Assembly: GCA_002381185.1 (NCBI GenBank)
Contig: DFOA01000032.1
Location: 57,318-74,613, forward strand
Source of the DNA: Firmicutes bacterium UBA3553
GTDB lineage: Bacteria > Bacillota > Clostridia > Tissierellales > Sedimentibacteraceae
Direction of reading: 5' to 3'
Length of the DNA: 17,296 nucleotides
Position numbers and translations under genes: made by a program. The notes below the pieces were generated by a model that was given only the letters and a program-made list of their open reading frames with translations, was not told where the DNA came from and ran no database searches. Shown in pieces: positions 1-6,537 of this stretch; within the stretch, counting starts at the first letter, position 1; each line of letters starts with the position of its first letter.

Positions 1-25
1 AACCCCCCGCCCCTACATTATTCTG

Positions 26-1183
26 TTATTTATGTTTTCCGCTGCTTCCCATCTTATTCAACAAATCTATATCATAGGAAACAATATTTTCTTTTCTTTG
101 TTCTTGCTGAATTTCAGCGAATTCAATGATTCTTGAAACTAAATCTGTAAATGAAATCCCCATTCCTTCCCATAGGTAAAAAGCTATGGAACCCGGAATT
201 GTATTTATTTCATTTACATATATATTGTTGCCATCATAAAGGAAATCTATTCTTGCATCACCGCAGCAATCAACTGCCTTAAATGCTTCCTTAGCATAAT
301 TTTTGATTTTTTCTTCAACTTCCTTGTCAATATCGGCCGGAATTCTTCGTTTTGATTCAGACGCATCTTTTTTCTTATTAACATATTTATCTTCATATGT
401 GAGGAATTCCTTCCATCCAACCGGCTCCTCGCATAGTGAAGCCATAAGATTATTTTCAAATCCCATGACTGCACAGTTTATTTCTCTGACATTTTCAACA
501 CATTTTTCAACTATTATCTTCCTGTCATATGACATGGCTACCTGAATAGAAAACAACAGTTCATCAATATTTTTAGCTTTGTTTATTCCTACACTGGAAC
601 CTAAGTTAGCAGGCTTTACAATCAGCGGGAATCCTATTTTTTCGATTTCCACCAATATCTTTTCTCTATTTTCTTCAAAGCTGCTTCTATAGAACCACGT
701 GTAATCTACAACAGGCAGGCTGTTGCTTTGAAATACCTTTTTCATTATTACTTTATCCATGCCCACAGATGAACTTAAAACTGAGCCAAATGCACATGGA
801 ACGCCGTTCATCTGAAAAATACCATGAAGTGCTCCATCTTCGACATTTGTTCCGTGAACTGCCGGGAATACAACATCAATTTCATATGTAGTTTGTTTTT
901 TGCCGAAGAATCCTTGCTTTATGTCGGGATGCGGATAAAGTATCAGCTTATTATTTTTAAATCCCGGCAATACTTCATAGGCATCGTCAAACTTTTTTTT
1001 CTTGTAGTTATTAATGTCATGAAGGCTGTTGCCTGCATACCACTTTCCATCTTTTTGTATGTAAATTATCCTTGGTTCATAAACTGCCTTATCTATGTTG
1101 TCTAAGACCTGAAGTCCTGTTATTATTGAAACTTCATGTTCAACGGTCTTTCCTCCAATAATGATACCAATTGATTTTTTCAT
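26..1183 (-). CDS. ddl: D-alanine--D-alanine ligase (ATP-grasp)
   Basis: Predicted cytoplasmic ATP-grasp enzyme that joins two D-alanines for the peptidoglycan stem. The N-terminal motif GGKTVEHEVS (residues 10-19) places Glu15 where E. coli DdlB has its catalytic Glu15. The central ATP-grasp region follows. A TYEDKY segment matches the omega-loop DYEAKY of D-Ala-D-Ala ligases rather than the VanA-type D-lactate loop. Near the C-terminus ARIDF and VNEINTIPGS carry the Mg-binding Asp, Glu and Asn. The product is 385 aa, slightly longer than typical (about 310-370). I chose the ATG at 1183 because a GGAGG lies just upstream; an ATG 12 bases earlier overlaps that site. It is the last gene of a tight operon, 17 bp after murF, so it probably supplies dipeptide for that ligase. 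Family assignment is firm; exact substrate preference (D-Ala versus D-Ser) is inferred. Confidence 0.9.
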   Translation of the reverse strand: MKKSIGIIIGGKTVEHEVSIITGLQVLDNIDKAVYEPRIIYIQKDGKWYAGNSLHDINNYKKKKFDDAYEVLPGFKNNKLILYPHPDIKQGFFGKKQTTYEIDVVFPAVHGTNVEDGALHGIFQMNGVPCAFGSVLSSSVGMDKVIMKKVFQSNSLPVVDYTWFYRSSFEENREKILVEIEKIGFPLIVKPANLGSSVGINKAKNIDELLFSIQVAMSYDRKIIVEKCVENVREINCAVMGFENNLMASLCEEPVGWKEFLTYEDKYVNKKKDASESKRRIPADIDKEVEEKIKNYAKEAFKAVDCCGDARIDFLYDGNNIYVNEINTIPGSIAFYLWEGMGISFTDLVSRIIEFAEIQQEQRKENIVSYDIDLLNKMGSSGKHK

Positions 1184-1200
1184 AAAAACCTCCACATAAT

Positions 1201-2844
1201 TTATTGTTCGTTGTATGTGTCAGGAAGATCATTTTCAAATAAAACAACATCATTAACCTTCGTTAATGTTTTTAATAATTCGCTTGCTTCATTTAATGAA
1301 TTAACCACATACAAATTTTCTTCATTAAATTCTTGTTTTTTAAGTCCGTTGTATATTGGCGTTGTTCGCTTTTTTCCTACTAACACGGCTACATCGCATA
1401 CTCGCGCAATATTTTCGCCGAATTTTTCATTCTCTTCTTCTTCTAATTCTCCAAGCTCAATCATACCAGGGGTCACTATTATTTTTCTTCTGTCTTTGAA
1501 TGAATTCAAAACATCTAAAGCTGCTTTTGCTCCGTCAGGATTTGAATTAAATGCATCATCAATAACTATTACTCCCGTTCCCGGATCTATGAGCTGCAAT
1601 CTGTGTTCAACGCTTTCTATTTTAGAAATCCCGATTGCTATTTCTTCTAATGAAAGTCCCAATACCTTCGCCGCAGCAGCTCCGGCCAGGATATTTAAAA
1701 TATTGTGCTCACCCAGAAGCTTTGTTTCACATTCAATTGTACCCAATCCGTTTATGCATAGGGTGAATCTTGAGCCTGTATTCCCTACCTTTATATCAGT
1801 AGCGAAAATATCTGTATCTTCAATATTCTTTATGCCGTAAAGCAGTTTTTCCTTGAATGTTTTATCGGCAAGTTTTTTTACATATTCATTATCATAATTG
1901 AAAATAGCCACACCATCCGCAGGAAGTCTTTCAATAAGCTCATACTTGGTTCTCATTATATTGTCAATTGACTTAAATGTTTCCAAATGGCATGGTCCTA
2001 TAGAAGTTATTATTCCTATTTTAGGATTAGTAAGGACTGCTACCTCGTCAATGTCGCCTGTTTTAGTTGCTCCAAGCTCAGCTATGAATATTTCATGTTC
2101 ATCAGTTAATTTATCATTTATTATTTTGCTTATTCCCATTGGAGTATTATAGCTTTCGGGCGTATTTAAAACATTGTATTTTTCCTTCAGTAATGATGCC
2201 GCAGCAAATTTGGTGCTTGTTTTACCATAGCTTCCCGTAATCCCCACAGAAGTTAAATTTTTCATATTCCTGATTTTCTCTGATGCTGTTTCATAATATC
2301 TTTTATTGATTCTTTTTTCTATTGGTCTGGCAATATAATTTGCCCCCAGTATATAATATGAGCTTAAAAGATAAACTACTGATAAAATTCCTGCCCATAG
2401 AGGAAAATATTTCACAGCATCTGCTGTCACCAGGTAAACAATGCCCACCACTATGGCAAAGTCGGCCAAAACCAGCAAACACGCAATATAAATTAGCCTT
2501 TTTGCTCTTTTTGTAATAACTAAGGGCTTTTTTGATTCATATTTTGTTGTAGAAGTTAAGATTAAAAATATTGAAGTGAATATAGAGCATGCCGCAGAAT
2601 AAGGATATAAATTTCTTGCTTTATCACCTGTAACTGCAAGCATAAAAAATACTGCATTTATTATTGATATAACTGCATAAATTTTATCTTTTTGAGTAAA
2701 TATTTTTTCCTTATGGCTGTTCATCCATTCTATGTATTTCTCGTTTTTATATCCCTCAAGTTGAATCATATGAAGGCTGAATTTTAGCTTTATGACACAC
2801 AGCATCAGCCAGCATATTGAAAATAAGGAAATTATTGATTGCAT
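1201..2844 (-). CDS. murF: Membrane-anchored MurF-like Mur ligase
   Basis: A 547-aa Mur-family ATP-dependent amide ligase. Residues 1-19, 55-71, 84-99, 116-139 and 146-168 look like membrane helices. The catalytic part starts near residue 195 with the P-loop TGSYGKTS (203-210). Further matches are SIGPCHLETF with a downstream RTKYEL lysine (usual site of the carbamylated Lys), EHRLQ, the MurF-type DDAFNSNP and GMIELGE in the C-terminal domain. Standard MurF adds D-Ala-D-Ala to UDP-MurNAc-tripeptide and begins with a soluble UDP-substrate-binding domain; here that domain is replaced by membrane helices, so it may act on a membrane-bound precursor (inference). The start is the ATG at 2844, eight bases after AAGGAG; a GTG at 2853 overlaps that site. 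The hydrolase stop codon overlaps the ribosome binding site and ddl follows closely. Confidence 0.82.
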   Translation of the reverse strand: MQSIISLFSICWLMLCVIKLKFSLHMIQLEGYKNEKYIEWMNSHKEKIFTQKDKIYAVISIINAVFFMLAVTGDKARNLYPYSAACSIFTSIFLILTSTTKYESKKPLVITKRAKRLIYIACLLVLADFAIVVGIVYLVTADAVKYFPLWAGILSVVYLLSSYYILGANYIARPIEKRINKRYYETASEKIRNMKNLTSVGITGSYGKTSTKFAAASLLKEKYNVLNTPESYNTPMGISKIINDKLTDEHEIFIAELGATKTGDIDEVAVLTNPKIGIITSIGPCHLETFKSIDNIMRTKYELIERLPADGVAIFNYDNEYVKKLADKTFKEKLLYGIKNIEDTDIFATDIKVGNTGSRFTLCINGLGTIECETKLLGEHNILNILAGAAAAKVLGLSLEEIAIGISKIESVEHRLQLIDPGTGVIVIDDAFNSNPDGAKAALDVLNSFKDRRKIIVTPGMIELGELEEEENEKFGENIARVCDVAVLVGKKRTTPIYNGLKKQEFNEENLYVVNSLNEASELLKTLTKVNDVVLFENDLPDTYNEQ

Positions 2845-2856
2845 TTTTTTCACTCC

Positions 2857-3627
2857 TTAATAATTGAACTCGTCTTTCAGAAACACGTTAATTACCGCTT
2901 TAAATTGGTCATAACAGTCAATATATGAATAATGACCTGCACCTTTTAAAATTATCAGCCCACTGTCGCTGATTTTTTCTTCCATTAATTTTCCCATATA
3001 AAGAGGTGTGTCTTCATCATTTTCTCCCCATATCAGCAAGGTTGGAGCTTTTATTGCTGGCAGCAGTTCAACCAGGTTGTCATTAATTACTTTTACCATA
3101 GTCTGCCTCATTACACCTTGGGATTCCTTGTAGTCTGCTGAACCGAACTTTTTATAAAATTCTTCTAATTTTTTCTCCCTGTTATCCCATTTAGAAAACA
3201 TAATATAAATGCTCTTTAATAATTTAAATGAATAGACTTTAATATAATATTTAAGTTTTCTTTTTGGAATTATCCCTGCACTGTCAATAAGTATAAGTTT
3301 TTTAACAAAATTGTATTTACTTGATAATATTATGGAAATTCTTCCGCCATGGGAATGTCCAAACAAGACAATATCATTCAGTCCCAATAAATCGATAAAC
3401 CTTTTAATACATTCTGCATAGTCATATGAGTTCCATGGCTTCTCCGGCTGGTCACTTTCTCCAAAACCGGGCAAGTCCAACGAAATTACTCTGCATTTAT
3501 CTTTTAATATGTTTGCTATGGGCTTCATTGTCTGAATGCTGCCGCCCCATCCGTGAAGCAGCAGTACGGTACTTCCTTTTCCTTCATCTATGTAGTTTAA
3601 TCTTAATCCTTCAATATTAATGTGCAT
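2857..3627 (-). CDS. Alpha/beta-hydrolase fold protein
   Basis: A 256-aa cytoplasmic alpha/beta hydrolase with no signal peptide. HGWGG (residues 25-29) forms the oxyanion-hole region, GHSHGG (90-95) is the nucleophile elbow with Ser92, WGENDEDTP gives a catalytic Asp near 204, and GAGHYSY gives His232, so the triad is complete. A lid insertion rich in Lys and aromatic residues lies around 121-160. The substrate cannot be read from sequence: family members include esterases, lipases, C-C hydrolases and peptidases. It is the first gene of an operon with murF and ddl, suggesting a link to cell-wall precursors (inference). The ATG at 3627 has no good Shine-Dalgarno at normal distance; only GAAGGG about 15 bases upstream is visible, in contrast to almost every other gene here. 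Its leader consists of 11-nt repeats. Confidence 0.85.
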   Translation of the reverse strand: MHINIEGLRLNYIDEGKGSTVLLLHGWGGSIQTMKPIANILKDKCRVISLDLPGFGESDQPEKPWNSYDYAECIKRFIDLLGLNDIVLFGHSHGGRISIILSSKYNFVKKLILIDSAGIIPKRKLKYYIKVYSFKLLKSIYIMFSKWDNREKKLEEFYKKFGSADYKESQGVMRQTMVKVINDNLVELLPAIKAPTLLIWGENDEDTPLYMGKLMEEKISDSGLIILKGAGHYSYIDCYDQFKAVINVFLKDEFNY

Positions 3628-3649
3628 TACTAAGCAATCAATCCCTTCT

Positions 3650-3768
3650 AAACAATTGCTGAACGGTTGTTGAACATTGTCGAACTATTGTTAAATGATA
3701 GGACGCAGTCCTCTTAACTATGTTCACCCATTGTTCAACTATTGTTAATCTATCGTTCACCTATTGTT
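3650..3768 (-). repeat. 11-nt repeat hairpin forming the operon leader
   Basis: Read on the plus strand, five units stand in perfect 11-base register at 3714-3768: TTAACTATGTT, CACCCATTGTT, CAACTATTGTT, AATCTATCGTT, CACCTATTGTT. A small apex hairpin GGAC-GCA-GTCC lies at 3701-3711. On its other side, units of mostly 11 bases in the inverse sense (AATTGCTGAAC, GGTTGTTGAAC and others) run over about 3654-3696. The whole can fold as a long imperfect hairpin. The promoter at 3772-3800 would start transcription near 3765, so the element makes up nearly the entire roughly 138-nt untranslated leader of the hydrolase-murF-ddl operon. The same unit consensus appears at four other places in this window. 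Confidence 0.75.
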
Positions 3769-3771
3769 ACT

Positions 3772-3800
3772 ATTATATGTCACTCTTCATAAAACTGCAA
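3772..3800 (-). promoter_or_regulatory. Promoter of hydrolase-murF-ddl operon
   Basis: On the minus strand, TTGCAG (3795-3800) and TATAAT (3772-3777) are separated by 17 bases, a good vegetative sigma-A match. It lies immediately after the terminator of the preceding hppA unit. The predicted start is near 3765, inside the first 11-nt repeat. Confidence 0.7.
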
Positions 3801-3830
3801 CAAAAAAGACCTCTCACTAAGAGAAGTCTT
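3800..3830 (-). terminator. Intrinsic terminator after hppA
   Basis: On the minus strand AAGACTTCTC pairs with GAGAGGTCTT (one G-U pair) around a five-base loop, followed directly by a run of T (complement of 3802-3807). It lies about 140 bases past the hppA stop and ends the secG/hppA transcript before the next promoter. Confidence 0.85.
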
Positions 3831-3846
3831 AAATAATCTTATAATC

Positions 3847-3958
3847 TCGCAGTCTCATTCACCAATGTTTTTGCTCTCTTCCGCTCGCAAACATTGGGAA
3901 TTCGTTGCGAATGACCTACCAACCATTTTTCAGAAAAACCATCTGAAAAATGGGGTTA
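3847..3958 (-). repeat. Nested inverted repeats in hppA 3' untranslated region
   Basis: Three successive inverted repeats fill the stretch between the hppA stop and its terminator: CCATTTTTCAG with its exact 11-base complement (3923-3933 and 3943-3953), ATTCG-TTG-CGAAT (3900-3912), and CCAATGTTT with its exact 9-base complement (3862-3870 and 3889-3897). CATTC/GAATG (3856-3860, 3909-3913) and TCGCA/TGCGA (3847-3851, 3906-3910) enclose the middle part, so the RNA could also form a branched structure. No open reading frame or transposase is seen. It could be a structured 3' end, a small non-autonomous repeat or an RNA element; the sequence does not decide. With the repeat leader and terminator, it accounts for the gene-free stretch 3628-3970. 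Confidence 0.55.
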
Positions 3959-3970
3959 GGGCATCTCTAA

Positions 3971-5995
3971 CTAAAAGAATTTGAGAAGTATTCCGCCGTA
4001 TTGAGCTAATAATGGTCCAAATACTAACGATACAACTGTCATAAGCTTAATTAAAATGTTTATTGAAGGTCCTGAAGTATCTTTGAATGGATCACCTACA
4101 GTATCTCCTACAACCGCTGCTTTATGAGCTGCACTTCCTTTTCCGCCATGTGCTCCGCCTTCAATGTATTTCTTGGCATTATCCCAAGCTCCGCCTGAAT
4201 TTGACATAAATATGGCCATTAAAACACCTGTTACCAATGCTCCTGCTTGTAATCCGCCCAAGGCTTCAGTTCCGAGAAGGAATCCTACTAATAACGGAAC
4301 AATAACAGCTAAAAGACCCGGTACAATCATTTCTCTTAATGCTGCAGCCGTAGAAATATCAACGCATCTTCTATAGTCAGGTTTTCCTTTGCCTTCCATA
4401 ATTCCAGGTATTTCTCTGAATTGTCTTCTAACTTCTTCAATCATTGAGAAAGCGGCTTTACCAACTGCACTCATTGTTATGGCTGAGAATAGGAACGGCA
4501 ACATACCACCTATGAACAAACCTGCTATAACTGTAGGTTCAGTCAAACTTATTGATGTAATTCCAACTGATTGAGTATATGATGCAAACAATGCAAGAGC
4601 TGTCAAGGCTGCTGAACCAATTGCAAATCCTTTACCGATTGCTGCAGTAGTATTTCCAACTGAGTCCAATTTGTCAGTGATTTCTCTTACTTCATGAGGC
4701 AATTCACACATTTCTGCAATACCGCCGGCATTGTCCGATATCGGACCGTAAGCATCAACCGCAACCGTCATACCTGTAGTTGAAAGCATACCTACTGCTG
4801 CTAAAGCAATACCGTACAAACCTCTTACAGTGTTAATTCCATTCGGTGTATACCCTGCTATCATATAGGCTCCAATAATACCTACCGCTAAAACTATTAT
4901 CGGATAAGCAGTTGATCTCATACCAACTGACAATCCGCTGATTATTGTAGTAGCTGCACCGGTTTCTGACTGGTCAGCAATTTCCTTTACATATTTGTAG
5001 TCACCTGAAGTGTAAATTTCAGTAATCTTAGCTATTATTAAACCAACAGCCGAACCAAATACTATTGCCCAGAATGGTAACAAACTGCCAAGTATGGATT
5101 GACTTAAGAAGAATGCAGCAATCATAACTACCAACGAACTGGCATATGTACCCATGTTTAAAGCTTTTTGAGGGTTTGAACCTTCTTTTCCTCTTACAAA
5201 CAATGTACCTATTATAGATGCCAAAATACCGACAGCGCAAATTAACATTGCAAATAAAACGCCCTTGCCGCCTTCATAAGCTATAACACCTAAAGTAATT
5301 GCAGAAACTATTGATCCAACATAAGATTCAAACAAGTCTGCGCCCATACCGGCAACATCGCCGACATTGTCACCAACGTTATCAGCTATAACCGCAGGAT
5401 TTCTTGGGTCGTCTTCAGGAATACCTGATTCAACTTTACCAACAAGGTCAGCTCCAACGTCTGCCGCCTTTGTGTAGATACCTCCGCCAACACGTGCAAA
5501 CAATGCAACTGATGAAGCACCAAGACTGAATCCGGTTATAACGCTGGCATCTTTGAATATAAGCCAGAATATTCCTGTTCCTAAAAGTCCAAGGCCGACA
5601 ACTGTCATACCCATTACTGAACCTCCTGAGAACGCAATGTCCAATGCTTTGTTCATACCTGATTGATATGCGGCGTTTGTTGTTCTTACGTTTGCCTTTG
5701 TAGCAACAATCATACCGAAATATCCGGCCAGAATTGAACAAGATGCACCTGCCGCAAATGCCAATGCTGTTGGCCAGTTAATTGCAATTCCTAAAACAAT
5801 GAACAGTATAATTGCGAAAATTCCAACTGATTTGTATTGTCTGGCAAGGAATGCCATAGCACCTTCGTGAATATATGAAGATATTTCTTTCATTCTGTCA
5901 TTGCCAGGCTCTGCTTTGTTTATCACAGATGCTTTATAAAAAGCAAACAGCAAAGCCACGACTCCCACTATAGGAGCGATTATTAAAGTACCCAT
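3971..5995 (-). CDS. hppA: Membrane pyrophosphatase, likely K+-dependent Na+-pumping
   Basis: A 674-aa polytopic membrane pyrophosphatase that couples PPi hydrolysis to cation export, preserving energy from biosynthetic PPi. The PPi/Mg signature DVGADLVGK is at 179-187, EDDPRNP at 194-200, and DNVGDNVGD at 205-213. The gate segment D220-L-F-E223-S224 and the late Asp605/Lys609 (WDNAKK) match, as I recall, the Na+-binding Asp243-Glu246-Ser247-Asp703-Lys707 set of the Thermotoga maritima Na+-PPase. GNTTAAIGKG (447-456) has Ala451 and Gly454, the K+-dependent pattern; K+-independent enzymes have Lys at that first position. Length and about 16 hydrophobic helices fit the family. The start at 5995 has GGAGGAAA nine bases upstream. 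It follows secG. Family is certain; ion specificity is inferred from residues. Confidence 0.95.
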   Translation of the reverse strand: MGTLIIAPIVGVVALLFAFYKASVINKAEPGNDRMKEISSYIHEGAMAFLARQYKSVGIFAIILFIVLGIAINWPTALAFAAGASCSILAGYFGMIVATKANVRTTNAAYQSGMNKALDIAFSGGSVMGMTVVGLGLLGTGIFWLIFKDASVITGFSLGASSVALFARVGGGIYTKAADVGADLVGKVESGIPEDDPRNPAVIADNVGDNVGDVAGMGADLFESYVGSIVSAITLGVIAYEGGKGVLFAMLICAVGILASIIGTLFVRGKEGSNPQKALNMGTYASSLVVMIAAFFLSQSILGSLLPFWAIVFGSAVGLIIAKITEIYTSGDYKYVKEIADQSETGAATTIISGLSVGMRSTAYPIIVLAVGIIGAYMIAGYTPNGINTVRGLYGIALAAVGMLSTTGMTVAVDAYGPISDNAGGIAEMCELPHEVREITDKLDSVGNTTAAIGKGFAIGSAALTALALFASYTQSVGITSISLTEPTVIAGLFIGGMLPFLFSAITMSAVGKAAFSMIEEVRRQFREIPGIMEGKGKPDYRRCVDISTAAALREMIVPGLLAVIVPLLVGFLLGTEALGGLQAGALVTGVLMAIFMSNSGGAWDNAKKYIEGGAHGGKGSAAHKAAVVGDTVGDPFKDTSGPSINILIKLMTVVSLVFGPLLAQYGGILLKFF

Positions 5996-6017
5996 TAATT
6001 CTTTCCTCCGTAGTTAA

Positions 6018-6062
6018 ATAAAATTAAAATTTTTAAGCAGCTAGCTTAAACAGATGCTTAAA
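6018..6062 (-). terminator. Possible weak terminator/attenuator between secG and hppA
   Basis: On the minus strand TTTAAGC and GCTTAAA (6056-6062, 6032-6038) form a 7-bp stem followed by an AT-rich tract with several T runs. An alternative stem around AGCTAGCT overlaps it. It lies in the leader just before the hppA ribosome binding site, so it could end secG transcripts or modulate read-through into hppA. The stem is AT-rich and weak. Confidence 0.4.
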
Positions 6063-6073
6063 CACACGAAAAT

Positions 6074-6108
6074 ATATTCTAAATTCATTCAGAATATAGA
6101 ATATTATA
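6074..6108 (-). promoter_or_regulatory. Possible hppA promoter with adjoining inverted repeat
   Basis: A minus-strand TATAAT (6103-6108) lies in the 143-base gap between secG and hppA. An exact 8-base inverted repeat (ATATTCTA at 6074-6081, its complement at 6097-6104) overlaps it and could be an operator. No convincing -35 hexamer is seen at 16-18 bases, so the promoter call is tentative. Confidence 0.35.
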
Positions 6109-6138
6109 CAATAATTATTACCAATTAATTACAAATTA

Positions 6139-6369
6139 TTACTGAATAGCTACTAAAATAAGGGAAGCTATCAAGAAAACAATTGCTGATATGGCTGTTG
6201 CTTTTTCCAACTTACCTTCATAGCTTCTGCCTTTATTCTTGCCCCAGATAGATTCTGCTCCGCCTGCTATTTCGCCTGACATTCCGGCTTGCTTGCCTGA
6301 TTGAAGCAAAATACTTGCAATAAGAAATAAACTTGCAATTATTAAAAATATTCTTACTACTGTTTCCAT
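6139..6369 (-). CDS. secG: Preprotein translocase subunit SecG
   Basis: A 76-aa inner-membrane protein with two hydrophobic helices (about residues 5-22 and 56-74) joined by a Gly-rich cytoplasmic loop containing LLQSGKQAG and GGAESIWGKNKG, the typical SecG arrangement. SecG assists SecYE/SecA protein export. The start is the ATG at 6369, preceded by AGGAGGTG at good spacing; an upstream in-frame start at 6390 would lie before that ribosome binding site and is rejected. It sits downstream of eno, as in many Firmicutes, but here it is followed by hppA and not by the rnr-smpB genes often found there. It has its own strong promoter. Confidence 0.92.
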   Translation of the reverse strand: METVVRIFLIIASLFLIASILLQSGKQAGMSGEIAGGAESIWGKNKGRSYEGKLEKATAISAIVFLIASLILVAIQ

Positions 6370-6410
6370 TATTACACCTCCTGCTACCATCTTGTCTGAA
6401 TAACATTTGA

Positions 6411-6439
6411 ATTATAACATTAAAAGCCAAAGTAATCAA
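6411..6439 (-). promoter_or_regulatory. secG promoter
   Basis: On the minus strand TTGATT (6434-6439), a 17-base spacer, and TATAAT (6411-6416) preceded by TGT, an extended -10. The start is predicted near 6404, giving a leader of about 35 bases to the secG ATG. It separates secG/hppA expression from the glycolytic operon. Confidence 0.75.
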
Positions 6440-6454
6440 CAAAAATTTTAAACA

Positions 6455-6537
6455 ATGGATAAGCGATTGATAGGCAATTGATAAGCGATAGATTTTTAAC
6501 TCCTTCTCTATTGCTAATCCATTGCTCATCTATTGTT
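6455..6537 (-). repeat. 11-nt repeat hairpin at the end of eno
   Basis: Plus-strand units at 6455-6487 are ATGGATAAGCG, ATTGATAGGCA and ATTGATAAGCG. After a spacer, inverse-sense units at 6505-6537 are TCTCTATTGCT, AATCCATTGCT and CATCTATTGTT. The arms are complementary with scattered G-U pairs and bulges. In the eno transcript the hairpin is followed by TTTAAAATTTTTG, so it may also act as the operon terminator. The last unit overlaps the eno stop codon and supplies its final codons. Confidence 0.75.

Noticed and set aside
26..1183. Vancomycin-resistance (VanA-type) D-Ala-D-Lac ligase
   Set aside because: The omega loop reads TYEDKY as in D-Ala-D-Ala ligases, and no vanH, vanX or vanRS-like gene is nearby.
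3650..3768. Plasmid or phage iterons/replication origin
   Set aside because: The 11-nt units recall iterons, but there is no replication initiator gene and similar copies lie beside several chromosomal housekeeping genes.
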